From Filosporella fistucella (Eukaryota > Ascomycota > Leotiomycetes > Helotiales), in NCBI GenBank assembly GCA_030077755.1, contig JAQJZZ010000011.1:558001-622000 (forward strand): a stretch of 64,000 bases of DNA, written 5' to 3'. This document shows positions 45,974 to 58,700 of the stretch, piece by piece (the first letter of the stretch is position 1; each line of letters opens with the position of its first letter). The notes under the pieces are model-generated. The model was not told where the DNA came from. It was given only the letters and a program-made list of their open reading frames with translations, and made no database searches. A program made the position numbers and the translations under genes.

Positions 45974-47665
45974 TCAAGGAGAGACACTCCGGGCAGTAGT
46001 ATCCAACCCATCCCACTGCAGTCCAAACACACCCAGGAGATTCCTGGCTGCGATCTCGCCCGTCTCGAAGGCACCATGCACACATCCATTTCCGACTTCG
46101 ATGCAGTGTTCACCAGCAAATTGAAGACGTAAATTACGATGTTCGTCGAGGGCGTTGACTAAGATCTCAGGGTCATCTCCTTTTTTCTCGACGCTGTAGC
46201 TGCCGAATCCAGCAAGAGGATCTTGAGTCCAATGCGTGGTCTCGATGTTGATGAGATCCGGCAGGTCTTTGTAAGGCTCTGTTCGCATGAGCCTGAAGAG
46301 CGGTTCAAAAAATGCGTAGAGTGTTGTCGGGTCGGTCATTGCTTCAACACGTTGGGTCAGCGGCTCTGCAATTTGAATGCAAAGTTCCTTGGTGCCAGAC
46401 ATAATCCAGAGATTGGAAGTCACAGTTGCATAGGAGAGGATGGAGGACTCGTCAACAGGCATGCCGGCAGGAATGGGTGAAGGGTAATATATGAACTGAT
46501 CGTTATCCTTAGGCCAAAAGACCTCGTCAAATTCCACAAACACCTTTCCGAGAGCACCGTATGAGAACGAGTCGATACCGGCTTGGATGGACACTGGCAA
46601 TGGTGGTTGAAATGAGATCATCTTGCGGCGAAGACAGCCAAGAGGAACAGTCACGATCACAGCATCAGCGTTGTAGTTGGAACTTTGGGACTGAATGGTG
46701 ACGGAGTTATCCGAGGTTCCCCACTTGACTTCTTTCACAATTTCGCCCATCTTGATCATATCAGGATCTCTGAGCAGTGGCTGTGCGGTCCAATTCACAA
46801 TTTTGTCGTATCCACCTTTCATGTAGAGATTTCGTTCGGTGAGAAAGTACGACAGTCTCTTGGCAGACGCTTCCTCGATAGATGTTCCGATCCAGAGCTC
46901 AACTTCGCGGGTCGCTTGGGGTGCCCATTTTCGTTCGGAAGCTGTAATCAACGGGTGTTTGGCAACAAACTCGTCAACGAAATCTTTGACAGTACGATCT
47001 GGGGCATTAGGGTTTTCTGAGTAGAAGTGCTCCAAGAAGTCAGCAAATTCATCAGCAACCTTTTTCGCCTTGAATTGCGATCCTGCCCTGCCATCTCGAG
47101 TGAAATACAGCGGAGTTCCATCATCATAATAATACTCTATGTTCAGTTTCGGAATCAGCTGGACAAGTTTGTTTTGAGAGGTCTCGTGCATCCAAGCAGC
47201 GCCTATTGACACATGTGAGCATAATCTTGCCGGGGAGAAGGATAAACAACCCACATTGTGTGGTCAAGCACGTATGCTCAACCACCCACAATTGAAGATA
47301 TTGCCTAGTTAGGTATATTTACCAATGTCTCTCGCGTCCTTTCCGAACTTCCGGCTGGTACAGATCCGCCCGCCGATGCGATCTGCCCGTCCCTCGAGAA
47401 TAGTGACGGATACTCCATGGCGTTGCAACACAGAAGCAGCTCGTAGCCCCGAAATACCAGCGCCCACGACGATGACGTGGGGTTTCTTCTGAGATGATCC
47501 AGAAGATTGAAAAGCAGCTTTCTCAAGTTCGGTGTTCCAAGCCGAAATCATGGCGGACTGAGTTGTGGACATTTGAGTGACCGCCATGATTTCGTTTTGA
47601 TTTTGACGACGGTTTATTTCGTTTTGATTTAAATCGCCATGAGCTGATATGAATAGAGTTGACAT
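45974..47665 (-). CDS. FAD-dependent amine oxidase (polyamine oxidase/Fms1-like)
   Basis: Exons 47665-47323 and 47202-45974, 523 residues; the 120-bp intron is rather long for this window. The FAD dinucleotide motif VIVVGAGISGLRAASVL is at about residues 64-80 and is followed by the IGGRI arginine motif. The substrate domain contains YMKGGYDKIV and VTVPLGCLRRK. YGALGKVFVEFDEVFWP holds the lysine expected near the flavin N5 in this family, and the FAD C-terminal motif is LQFAGEHCIEVGNGCVHGAFE. It likely oxidises spermine, spermidine or an acetylated form; the exact substrate cannot be read. No C-terminal PTS1 is present (ends RSVSP). The alternative, a histone demethylase, is unlikely because the SWIRM and tower domains are absent. 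Confidence 0.88.
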
Positions 47666-49598
47666 ACTGACTCAACATCTGCGTATGTTATAAGCGGTAC
47701 GATCTAGAAGAGGGATATGGTTGATTGGGTTGAAGTTGATGCGAGGATGATCTCGACAGATGTATTGAAGAAGAATTTCAAGAGGAGGAGGAGTGTGAGG
47801 ATAGACAATTGTATCGACTGAAGAGTGAATCCAAGACTGAATGTTTTGGTGAAGAGGAAAGAGAAGAAGAGGAGTGAAACGAGGGATGAGGTTCATGATG
47901 AAATAGACCCCGTACTCCCAGCTAGCGGACCGATCCAACGGTGTGGCCAAGAACTAGTCACTTGATCCACTTGGCCTCGAACTTGACACGAATTCAAAAT
48001 CCTTGGAAGCTTGCAGGCGACGACGAACCGTTGCACAGAGTCGTCGCCAATCTCAGCAGCGTGCCTCAACGACGATGCAATGACACTGCAGGGTCTTCCC
48101 AGCAGCGAATTACAGGCTTCTGCGGGGGAACATGATCTCGAGGTATTGCTACTGTGCAGTGCAAACCAAGTGCTGGAGAGCGCTGTGCACTTATCTCTTA
48201 TCAGTGACCAGTCGGCTTCAGGCAGGTACAAGCGTGCCAAACGAATTGAGGTGGAGATGGAGCCTCTCTTCGTCTCAGAAGCCGTGTAAGAGTAGGAGTA
48301 CGGTATGTACGAAGCATAGATATGGAGTTGCCAGCCGCTCAAGCAGCAGAAAACGGCATATTTGAGTGGGGTGGATCGATATCATATCGATCTTCACTCT
48401 GATGCCTCGATCAATGGTCTCTGGAACTGCCCGAACCGGTGATTAGCATTACGAGCGTCCGAAACAGGGAGCTTACATACGAAGAATGAGGAGTCGTGAT
48501 GCAAGCCAAGTTAGCCAGCTCACACCGGTTTCCAGCTGGAGAGAATATGTCAGCAGTGGTGTAGTACAAGAATACACAATGGAACGTGGAAGTTGTCAAT
48601 ATATAATTGAATGATGCACCTTTTCAACTCTTGCGTGTCAGCTTTCAGTGACAGTCAGCCAAGACGCCAGGAACAAGAAAGAAGGCTCCCAGAGTTGTTC
48701 CCTCGGATAGAGTGGGAACAATAGTAATATAAATATAGGAATTCGCAGGCTGTAAGCCTATCAGTTGAAGCATTTCACCTCAGGGCGGGGCGATGTGGAA
48801 CATTCGGGGGTGCCGAAATAAATGTTGCGTTTTCAAGCTTCACTTGCCGTTCTTCACTACCAAGATAAGCTTTGTATCCCTCCAACCTCAACATCGTGCA
48901 ACGTCAACATCGTGCAACGTCAACACTGCTCAACACCCCGACCTCTATCTCCGCACCCTGCACTGCATCAACTGCGACGTTCACCATGTTCTCGTCTTGT
49001 TTCCACCTCTAATTCAGTTGTGAGCAGAGATCAGCGGAATCATGGCACTCTACAATGCAGGCTAGAAACAACCTAGAGGCCATCAAGTGCTGAAGTCTGC
49101 AGCTCTCCACCACACCACGGCCCATCCACATGCCCTAAGGAGTCCACTCCGCTCGAGAGATGCTTGAAATGCTTGCTGTGGTGTTGCAGGCCTTATCAAC
49201 AAGCCTATTATGGGGCCTTTTCTCCCTCCTACAATTGCCCAGAGGCGTCGGCTTCATACCCAATGCAGTATGTCATCGCATGCTGGGCTCTTATCAGCAG
49301 GAGGGAAGCAACCACCCTGAGGTCGACGGCGACTCGAGAATAAAATGACATGAGTTCCCATAAGGTTTGTTTCTTTCAAGTGATGGTTGACGGTTGACAG
49401 CCTCATCGCCGCAAAATTTTACCACTTCGAAAGCTTCTTTCTCTTTAGTCGTTCCCCACAGTTTGACAAATTTTCCTGTGCAGAACTTTTCTTACAGACC
49501 ACTTCCCCCAATTTCTTCGCATTCTCATTATAATTGGGTGTGGCCAGGTTCTCTTCAGAGTCGGATCAAGATTGAAGAGGCGGATTGCACGAGGCACA
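47666..49598. other. Intergenic 47666-49598, shared upstream region of amine oxidase and MFS genes
   Basis: No convincing gene on either strand. The longest ORF (47893-48342, minus) is unrecognised. A 16-bp tandem duplication lies at 48888-48919. Confidence 0.45.
48888..48927. repeat. 16-bp tandem repeat x2 plus partial third
   Basis: TCAACATCGTGCAACG occurs twice back to back (48888-48903 and 48904-48919), followed by a degenerate TCAACACT. Confidence 0.85.
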
Positions 49599-51224
49599 AT
49601 GGAACGTGAAGAAGAAGAGTTTTTGCCCGGTACATCTCGTCTGGTCGAGGATGACGCCCAAGCAGCCAGCTCACACCTGCAGAGGCACGGAAATATCGTA
49701 CTCTCACCACAACCAACAACTTCCCCTAACGATCCCCTTAATTGGTCGCTCCCCCGGAAAGTCTGGCATGCGATACTTCTCTGCTTCATTACTGGCTTCA
49801 CGGCTGCGACTGCGAATGTCGCAGGCTCTTCACAAGATGGGCTGAACGAAGAGTTTGGAATTTCATACGATGCGATGAATACGGGTGCTGGAGTGCTCTT
49901 CGTGGGAATTGGATACTGGACCTTACTGATATCGCCAGCTGCCTGGCTATACGGAAGGAGGATCCCATACTTAATTGGCATAACATTGGGATTGATTGGA
50001 GCTATTTGGTTCGCTCATGTCAAAGGCACCTCAGACTCAATCTGGAACCAATTGTTCGTTGGCGCATCTGAGTCTGCTGCAGAAGCAAATGTTCAACTTT
50101 CACTATCTGAGATATTCTTCCAGCATCAACGAGGCTCTGTGATTGGCATATATGTCTTAGCCACTAGTATCGGGACATATCTCGGACCTTTAATCGGAGG
50201 CTTTGTCTCAGACAGACTCGGCTGGCGGTGGATTCCGTGGCTCTCCGTCATAATATCAGTAGTAACTATTATAGTACTTTACTTTGGGCTCGAAGAGACT
50301 CTTTTCGATCGGTCCGCGTATGATGGTCCAGTCATCGATGGTGTTCAGGAAACCTCTCAACCTGACGCTTCTGGAAAGGAGAACAAGGGCGCCTTAAACA
50401 AATCCTCTTCAGATGTCCCAAATTCAGAGGCACAATCGGTTGAAAAGCCCAAAACCTACAGACAACGTATTCAGCTGATAACTCTCGCGCCGAATATCAA
50501 GGGAACCGGGTTCAAACAATACTGCAAGCGTCTATTCCATACACTCCGAATATTCACATTCCCTGCAGTAATATACTCCGGAATTCAATGGGGCGCCCAA
50601 GATGCTTGGTTGACTTTCTACCTCACGCTCGAACAAGAAAACTGGTATGGCGAACCATGGAACTACTCAGACGTAGGAACCGGCTTGATGAACGTACCTT
50701 GTATCATTGGGGCTATCATTGGTTGTTTTTGGGGCGGATATCTCTCCGATCGATTTGTCCTCTGGAGGGCAAAGCGCAGAAACGGTATAAGAGAAGCTGA
50801 AGATCGATTGTGGATGATGTATCCATGCGCCATTTTCTCTCCAGCCGGTATGCTCATTTTCGGCATCGGAACAGCATATGGATGGTCATGGCCAGTTCCA
50901 TATGTAGGGCTTGGCTTTATCGGTTTCGGCTGGGGTTGTGCTGGTGATTTGAGCATGGCATATCTCATGGATGCTTATCCAGAAATGGTCCTTGAGGGCA
51001 TGGTCGGCGTCAGCGTCATTAACAACACCATTGGCTGCATCTTCACCTTTACAGCTTCGCAATGGCTGGACCATAACGGAGTGCGAGACTGCTTCATTGC
51101 TCTTGGTGTCCTTGATTTCTTTTTCGTTATGCTCACTGTTCCTATGATGATCTATGGCAAGAGCTGTAGACGCTGGACTTTAGGTCGATACCTGGAGTTT
51201 TTGAAGATTCGAGATACCCTCTGA
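49599..51224 (+). CDS. MFS transporter, DHA1-type drug:H+ antiporter-like
   Basis: Single exon, 541 residues from the ATG at 49599; the longer frame starts with TTG. The N-terminal DPLNWSLPRKVWHAI is the typical entry to helix 1 of fungal DHA1-type carriers. About 12 hydrophobic helices are visible in two groups of six, separated by a hydrophilic loop (about 240-305: DASGKENKGALNKSSSD and QSVEKPKTYRQRIQ). The motif SIGTYLGPLIGGFVSDRLGW lies after helix 5, and a DR/RF pair marks the second half (WGGYLSDRFVLW). The C-terminus has GFGWGCAGDLSMAYLMDAYPE, common in the family. Substrate unknown; efflux of small molecules is usual. It is convergent with another MFS gene 172 bp away. Confidence 0.88.
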   Translation: MEREEEEFLPGTSRLVEDDAQAASSHLQRHGNIVLSPQPTTSPNDPLNWSLPRKVWHAILLCFITGFTAATANVAGSSQDGLNEEFGISYDAMNTGAGVLFVGIGYWTLLISPAAWLYGRRIPYLIGITLGLIGAIWFAHVKGTSDSIWNQLFVGASESAAEANVQLSLSEIFFQHQRGSVIGIYVLATSIGTYLGPLIGGFVSDRLGWRWIPWLSVIISVVTIIVLYFGLEETLFDRSAYDGPVIDGVQETSQPDASGKENKGALNKSSSDVPNSEAQSVEKPKTYRQRIQLITLAPNIKGTGFKQYCKRLFHTLRIFTFPAVIYSGIQWGAQDAWLTFYLTLEQENWYGEPWNYSDVGTGLMNVPCIIGAIIGCFWGGYLSDRFVLWRAKRRNGIREAEDRLWMMYPCAIFSPAGMLIFGIGTAYGWSWPVPYVGLGFIGFGWGCAGDLSMAYLMDAYPEMVLEGMVGVSVINNTIGCIFTFTASQWLDHNGVRDCFIALGVLDFFFVMLTVPMMIYGKSCRRWTLGRYLEFLKIRDTL

Positions 51225-51396
51225 CATTTACTTCTGCTTGGTGGTGGCTACATGTTGCGATGGAATTTGTATTATGATTACTATATAGCAAAATTTAATG
51301 TGCAATTTCTAGGCAATTGCTGTCTTTACCTCTTCTTTTTTGTTTTTGCCTTGTACTACCTTCTTTTCTATTATCTTTATTGCGACGCCCATGCCT

Positions 51397-53193
51397 TCAT
51401 AGCAACAAGGTCTCTTCGCCTTCATCCTCCAGACTAATTTTCTGATGCTTTGCCATTCTCCATCCCATCCCCCAACTCCTCTCCATCCACAAAAGTGGCA
51501 GAGTTGCAAGTATTACCACGGTGAACATCGAGAAACACCACCCTGGCCCGAAACTATCGATTACGAGCTGTAGTGCAGCAAGACCCAATGCGGACATGGT
51601 ACAACGAATCATGTTGAGTGCTGCTTGAGCAGTAGCGGGCGAGTCGGGATGGAGATCTACAAGAAGGAGCTGGAGTGCCTAGTGCGGAGTGAGATGTGAG
51701 CTGGGGTTTACACCTATATTGTGGGGGTAGGGGGCAACGCTTTCGATAAGGTACGCACATTGAATAACCCTGTTATTGTCGCTCCGGCAAAGAACAGGAG
51801 GCTGAGCGGGATGAAGATATGCTAATGAGAAGGTTAGTATATCATCTCGCCATCTGTACCTCAAGATGGAAAACGGAATGGAATGAGTAGGATTCACCGA
51901 TCTATACTCAACCGCCCACCCGTAGCCCAATACACAGCCCGCGGTCCCTAGAATCATGACCCATACACTCCTCAACCTCGCCTCTTCGATCGGAAAAGCC
52001 TCTACATCGTCTCCCTTCACTAGATCGATCTCCAATCCATGCTTCTTTGCGGTAACCCGGTAATCTCTGTTCAATAACTGGCCAGTGAAATAAGAAGCCA
52101 TCAAACAACCGAGACCGAGTGGCAGATAGATAAGACCCGCTTGGATGCCAGAGAGAGAGTAGACGGAGATGAATAGCGAAGAGAGGGAGGCAAGGATACA
52201 GGTTGAGGTTGTGTAGAAGGTGCCATGGGAAAGCATGATCAAAGCTGTATTTTTATGGAAAAATATTGTGAGACTGGTTAATGGATTGGGGAAATGGAAT
52301 GGTTGTTTCTGGGGAGGAGTCGAAGGCATCCGAGATTTGGATTTGGAATATTGATGGGGAAATATATATTCAAGAAGTGTTTTGTTGAGATTCGGAACTG
52401 GAAGACTACCATTTCCGACGATGCGGCGGCTGGTTTCAGGGAAGAATACAGTCATGGAGAGAAAGCAGATGGCGGATAGGAAAGAGAGCGTCCAGAAAAT
52501 GGAACGCCAGCCAAAATTCTCTGCTAGGAGACCACCGAAGACGGGGCCGATCAGGAGGGCGAGATTGGGTCTTTGTGTTAAATGTAAGAACTCTGCTCTG
52601 TTTCATGATGAAAAGGAGTAAAAGTCTCACCCGCATTGCACAATTCCCATTATTGCACCACGTTCAGCTGGGCTGGCTATATCGCTGACGACGCCGTAGG
52701 AAATAGCTATAGTAGCTACTCGAGATCAATATCAAGAACGTTTTTCAAGAAAGAAGAGAAAAGTGAATGGTGAAATACCCGAGCTTCCAAAACTTTGCAA
52801 CATCCTCAGCACCAACAGTGCCGGATACGAGCTCTGTACCGCCAATCCGGTGTTCGCAGCCATATACACCAACATCATACACAAATAAATAGGCCTCCTC
52901 CCAATCTGATCCGCTAGATCTCCTAACAGTGTTGGAGCTATACCCGCTATGATCATGTAAGAAGTGATAGTCAGATTAATGAGTTCGATAGAGACGGCCA
53001 GGTCGCGGGATATGAATGTTATGGCTGGGAAATAGATTGAGCCGCTTAAGGGAGAGAACATTGATGTGAAACCTGTGAGGAGGATTATGATTCGTTTTTG
53101 GGCGGGGGAAAAGGTGGAATATATTTCTGAAGAGGGAGAGGGAGAGCGGGAGAGAGGTTGGGACGAGGAGGAGGGGGTGGTTCCGTATGTCAT
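51397..53193 (-). CDS. MFS transporter, QDR/DHA1 type
   Basis: Exons 53193-52779, 52715-52631, 52570-51898, 51821-51759 and 51678-51397, 505 residues; introns of 63, 60, 76 and 80 bp. Start MTYGTTPSSSSQ. The first half includes FSPAQKRIIILLTGF, FSPLSGSIYFPAI, LLGDLADQIGRRPIY (motif A) and LVLRMLQSFGSSG. The exon junctions restore AISYGVVSDIASPAERGAI and GPVFGGLLAENFGWRSIFW, both hallmarks of the Qdr family of polyamine and multidrug exporters. The last exon gives LLLVDLHPDSPATAQAALNM, the conserved segment before helix 11. The exons of 63 and 85 bp are short and easily missed. Confidence 0.88.
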
Positions 53194-54453
53194 GTTTGAG
53201 ATGTTTAGGGATGATATATCATGAGTAGATGTATGGTATTGGGAAAGTTAAGAGGAGACTGGTGATGGAGGTGAGAGAATGAAAAGTGGAAAGTGGGGTG
53301 CATATGCAGGCGAGTTGTCAGATACGAATAGACGGTGATACTTTCAGCCGAATCTATATTGTAATAGTGAAGCTGAAGCTATTCAGAACATGCGAGCAAT
53401 ATTAATTCTTTGCTAATGCTTGGACTTTTTTATTATTTCATAACTACTCTTGCAAAATATGAAGACTGGGAAAATCCCTGGTTGTTACCGGTATGTTCGG
53501 GTTTCTTATGGTATTAATTATATCTGTAAACTCAAAGTATGATGGCAAAATGAACAGATCTCAAGGCGGATAAGAGGGTAACTGTCAACTTGACACATTT
53601 GAAAGTATTTCCAAACAAACTGTATGAAATAAGGTTATGATGAACCAAGTTTCCTAAAATCAGAATTGAAAATGCAGTCCCTGAACATCATAAATACACC
53701 TAGCCCTCTTCGCTCTAGTCTCAAATCAAGGTTGGACCCTGACCTTCGGCATGGGACGAACCTGAGCCAATCAACGTCGTTCTGGTTCAATAAAAATGTA
53801 CCTCAATCCGGCTCCACATTAAATCCCCAGATTTTCGGACTTGACTTCGGACAATGTCCATGTACAGAAAAGATATATAAATCAACAAGATACTTTCATT
53901 TTCTCTTCATAATCACCATATTATACTTCCATATCCCACAAAATTTCCAACGCCAACACATCAAATGTCTCATTTCCCCCATCCCACCTCAGATGGGTAA
54001 GCAGACCTGCACCGCCTTCTCGCTCCAGCCGTACATCGTATCGCAAAGCTTATCTAGGTCAACGTATCATACGGATAAGGAGCGAGAAATGGAGAGAAGC
54101 GTCGCAATCGTGTCGGAATGCAACAGCGAACGATGCGGCTAGGAGGAGCCAAGCAGGCCAACGGCTCTTGCTGCTTCCCTTCCAAGTACCCCAGCATGAC
54201 TCGGGCCTGGATAGCGTGGGACTCCGCCCTCTTGCAAAGCTGCCTGGTATTACGCAGTACATATTTGAGTCCCCTCTCTATTTCTTCTTTCCTTACTGTT
54301 TCTTTTTGTTCTTGTTCATGTGCTCTGCAGGTTAAAAAGAAGCTTGTTCATGGATGAGTTGTAGTAGGTTTATCTCTTCCTCTTTCTATATGAAATATAC
54401 TCATTATATCTAGAAATCACCAATTCCACCCACTCCTTTCAAAATATTCAAAC
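53194..54453. other. Intergenic 53194-54453, AT-rich
   Basis: Divergent upstream regions of the QDR-type gene and the TLC-domain gene; AT-rich around 53350-53700 and 53870-53960. The ORF at 53666-54142 has no recognisable content. Confidence 0.45.
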
Positions 54454-55428
54454 ATGCACGACCCTTTCTTCCTCCCCGTCTCCAGCTTCGGGGAAAGTAT
54501 CAAGCCTCTCTGTACCTACCTCCACCTCCACAGTCTCCCCTACCACGTCCATGAGATCCTCTTCGCATTCGGCGTCTACAGCCTTATATTCGAATACATC
54601 GCCCCTCCTCTCTCCAACCTGCTGCTCCCTACCCGCTATGGCAAGCTCTCCTACGAAAGTAAGCTTAGATGGAACATGCATTGTGCATCTATGATGCAAT
54701 GTCTTACCATCTGCTTCATGGCACTCTGGACAATCTTCTCGGATAGCGAGCGCGCGGGCATGAATTTGCAAGAGAGAATGTGGGGTTATACCGGTGCAGC
54801 GGGATTAGTACAAGCTCTTGCTACAGGCTATTTTCTCTTTGATCTCGTAGTTATGGTTCGCTATCTCGATGTGTTTGGCTATGGCATGCTGGCACACGCT
54901 TCTAGCTGTCTTATTACGTACACACTAGGCTTCGTACGTTCCATTCACAGCTAGACTTCCAATTCCACATTTGCTTTTATAGCAAGAAAGGTAAGTTTAT
55001 ACTAATTCCCTGTGTAGCGTCCTATTTTTAATTATTACGGTTGTGTTTTCATGCTCTACGAGCTCTCAACTCCTTTTCTCAATATCCACTGGTTTTTCGA
55101 TAAAATGGGCATGACGGGCACAAAAGCACAATTATATAACGGACTTGCATTACTCGTCGTGTTTTTCTGCTGTCGTTTGGTATGGGGTGCTTATTCCAGC
55201 TTCAATATCTACCGGGATGTATGGAACGCATTACATCTTAGCCCGATGCAGAAGATGAAAACTGATGGCGAGCTGATGGTTTTGGCGGGGGATAGGTCAT
55301 TGCCTATGTGGCTGGTGGTGCTGTATATGGGAGGACATGTGACATTGCAGGCTTTGAACGTATTTTGGTTTGGGAAAATGATTGCCGCTGTCAAGAAACG
55401 ATTTGTCAAGGTAGAGAAGAAGCAGTAG
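54454..55428 (+). CDS. TLC-domain membrane protein (TMEM56/TLCD-like)
   Basis: Exons 54454-54933 and 55018-55428 (intron 84 bp), 296 residues. Multiple membrane helices occur: HEILFAFGVYSLIFEYI, MQCLTICFMALWTIFS, LVQALATGYFLFDLVVMV, MLAHASSCLITYTLGF, LLVVFFCCRLVWGAY and LVVLYMGGHVTLQALNVFWF. The motif after the splice junction, FMLYELSTPFLNIHWFFDK, is the strongest family mark: TLC-domain proteins of the TMEM56 type have a conserved E-x-S-x-P-F-x-N segment. The KMKTDG loop and a Lys-rich C-terminus (KKRFVKVEKKQ) face the cytosol. Members act in membrane lipid balance at the ER; ceramide synthase activity is not indicated because the Lag1 His-His motif is absent. Confidence 0.88.
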
Positions 55429-55773
55429 TGCCAACGCGAATAGAAGACGCTGTCTAGGTACTTGTAATGATAAACTTGGCTTGGCTGAAGGTATCTACCT
55501 CATGTGATGAACCCGCTGCCTTCAAGCATGAAATGTGCCTCGTGATAATTATCACAATACTCTGAAAGTCCTCGTTACTTCATTATCATCAAAGCTTGCA
55601 AAGTATTATATTCCCCCACACGAAATCAAACAATATCCATTCCAAATTCCAATCCGCACGTTCGGAAGAAGAAAAAGACACAATTCCAACCTACTATCTC
55701 CATTACGAGGATGGTATGGACACCATACTTTTCTCTCGCCATGTTATCAATCATCTCCTCTCTCATTGGCATC
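55429..55773. other. Intergenic 55429-55773, between convergent genes
   Basis: 3' flanks of the TLC-domain gene and the NLR-like gene. No gene seen. Confidence 0.5.
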
Positions 55774-58700
55774 TCAAGAAACACACCCCAAAATCAACAA
55801 AGTCATAATCCCCGTCTGTTTCTGCGCAGCAGCTAACTGTAACGCCGTCAATCCATCCCCATTCTTCGCCGCTCCATCAACACCAGCCTGAAGCAGAACC
55901 CTTACACACTCTTCCCTCCCATTCAGCACCGCCAAATGAAGCGGTGTCTGTCCAAACGCATCTCTAGCATTAAGATCCGCACCTCTATCAAGGAGAAATT
56001 GCGTTAATGATGAGTTGCCATTTTGAATTGAGAGATGGATAGCTGATTTGCCGAAGTTGTCTTTGGAGGTGGAATCAGAGCCCATGTTTAGGAGATGAGT
56101 GGCTGAACTTTGATCATTTTGTATTATAGCCCAGAGGAAAGGCGTGTGACCTGCGCCATCTCGGGTATCAAGTGGTAGCTGGCCTGAGAATACTAGTTGC
56201 ATTCGTTGAGCATTCCATGGCTGGGGCATTTGATGGCTAGGCATTTCTGGGGGTGATGGTAGGGCTTCGATGAGCTCGGTGATGTATCCATCTAAGCCTA
56301 TTTTCATGGGCAGAGCATTTGCTGATACCTGTGGTTGGAACGACAATGGCTTTCGTCTTGTCATGCTTGCGTATTCGAGTTTTTCAGAGACTTCTGCTAG
56401 CTTCTTTCTGCTGTTATGTGTCTTTTCATGATCTGGTCCAAGAGCGATTTCTCGGCGTTCTATGAGTGTAGTGTATAAGTTGGATGCCTCTGTTAACTTC
56501 CCGTCGAGGACTGATACCTCTGCAAGCTGATTGATAGCATCTTGCACATCTGTGTGATACAGACCCAGCGTCCTCTCATATCCAGCCAGAGCTTTGCCAA
56601 ATTGGATTATGGCCCCATCATAGTTCAGAGCAAGCTTAAAAGTCAACCCCAAATTGTAGTAATTATCCAGAAGTGATTTGTCGTCTTGTCCAAGGGATTT
56701 CTCTTTCCCTGCCAATACTCGAAGGTAGCTCTTTTCTGAATCGTCGTAACGCCCAAGTAGCTTGTAAAGATCTGCAAGTCGAGAAACGGTTAGAAGTGTA
56801 TCCTCATGCTCAACACCTAATTGTTCTTCCTCCCCCTTCAAGGTCCCCTCGAACATTTCAACGGCCTTTCCGCGTTCTCCGCGGTCTGAGTATATGTTCC
56901 CGAGATTATATCGTGAAATTCGCACCGCGAAATCTTTCGCACCAAAGCTTTTTTCTCGTCCGATTGCGTAAAGAAACATCCTTTCAGCATCAACAAGCCT
57001 GTTCTCTTTCTTATAGACCCTTCCAAGATCGAATGCAGTATACATCGTTCGGGTATCACCAGGTCCGAAAGCTTTCTCCTCTCCTTCCATTGCAGCTTCA
57101 AACATGCTTATAGCTTCGCCTGTTCTTCCAAGCTCATGGTAAATTTGCCCCAAATTGTACTTTGAGTCTCGCACAAGCTCGTCCTCTGGACCATGATCCT
57201 TTTGTCTCTCAGTCAATACCGACAGAAACGTCTTTTCGGCCTCGGCCCAATTCTCCTGCTTTTTATACTCTTTCGCTTGTTCGAAAAGAGTCTGGCAATT
57301 GACGCCCCCAGTAGACGCAGAGACAATACCTTGATATCTGGTCCGTCTGATCAACGGAAACAGCCGATGTCCTGATAATGACCATGACTTCTTGCAAGTT
57401 CCAAGAGGAGTCAGACAATCTAAACACATGTTAAAGCCATCACTCAGGCATACACAGCAATCTAGGTGACATCAGTATTGGGTTTCTGATTGCATTTGGA
57501 GTTCTGATAGAAGCTGGTATATACTCACGAACAAATAAGCCCTCTATATTGTTCCCACAACGGTAGCACGCAAAATGTGCTTCGGGAGCTACTGGGTATT
57601 GAGTATGACGACATTTTGGAGATGCATCGCTTGCAACCAATTTCTTCATGTGAGTATGATGACTCTGGTCGTAGCAGGATGCAGAATTACTGCTCCAGCA
57701 ATGATCACAAAGGACAAATTTGCCTTCGTTACAGATGGAGCAGACTGGAGCAAATGTCAGTAGACGAATCTGCGCTTCTAGATTCTCAAGGTAGCTCTAC
57801 CATAGTATGGAGCGTTTCCTACCCATTTGCAACACCTGTCGCAGGTCTTCGCGAATGCGTCCGCAAGAACATGCATTTTTGCGATATAGATGCTATTTTT
57901 GACCCCTTCCGTGAATTTGGCCAGAGATTCGGCGATCATAGTCTGCTCGGTATTGACTCGAAATTCAAGTATTTTATTGTGTCTTTCTTGCTCAAGCTGT
58001 CGTCGGAGTTCTTGTTCTCTCCGATTCTGGTCTTCGACCATTCTTTGATGCTCCATTTCTAGGCGTCGTTTCTCTGCCTCCTGCTCAGCTGCCAGCTTAC
58101 CCATTCCATTATCCAATGACTGGGTAGCAGATAATGAATTGAACTGGACATTACAATCCACCAATTCATGCTGAATTTGCAGAGCCATTGGCTCGTGGCA
58201 CGCAAGATCGTACACAAGCTCTTTGGCCATGAAGCCATTATCAGGAACTCGCACAAATTGTGCTCCTTTTCCTATCAAGCCTTTCCAGAAATTTTCGTCT
58301 GTCATGAGCTCCATCTCCCGCTGTTTCCCAATCTCTTCTGGAATGAGCGACCAGCATGTTGTTCCAAGGAGGAGGTTCCGATAGAAAGATTCTCCGCAAA
58401 GTTGTCGAAACATGCGCATACTTCTCATGGATGAGCCTCGCATGCGATCATCAGTAATGCGATGTAGATATATGATCCCGCTGAGCTTAGTTCCTGACCG
58501 ATAGGTTGCAGCAAACCAATTTGCGAGGAGTTTCAGCACATCTGCATCTTTCTGGTAGGTATCATCGAACCCAGGTGTGTCGACTAGCACGATTGTACGG
58601 TCTTTATGTCTGAATTTATATGTACCCACAGCGGAAGTTTCTACTTATGTTCAGCCAACAGCCTTTGCAATGGCAGGTAAGGCAAACCGGAAACCAGGTT

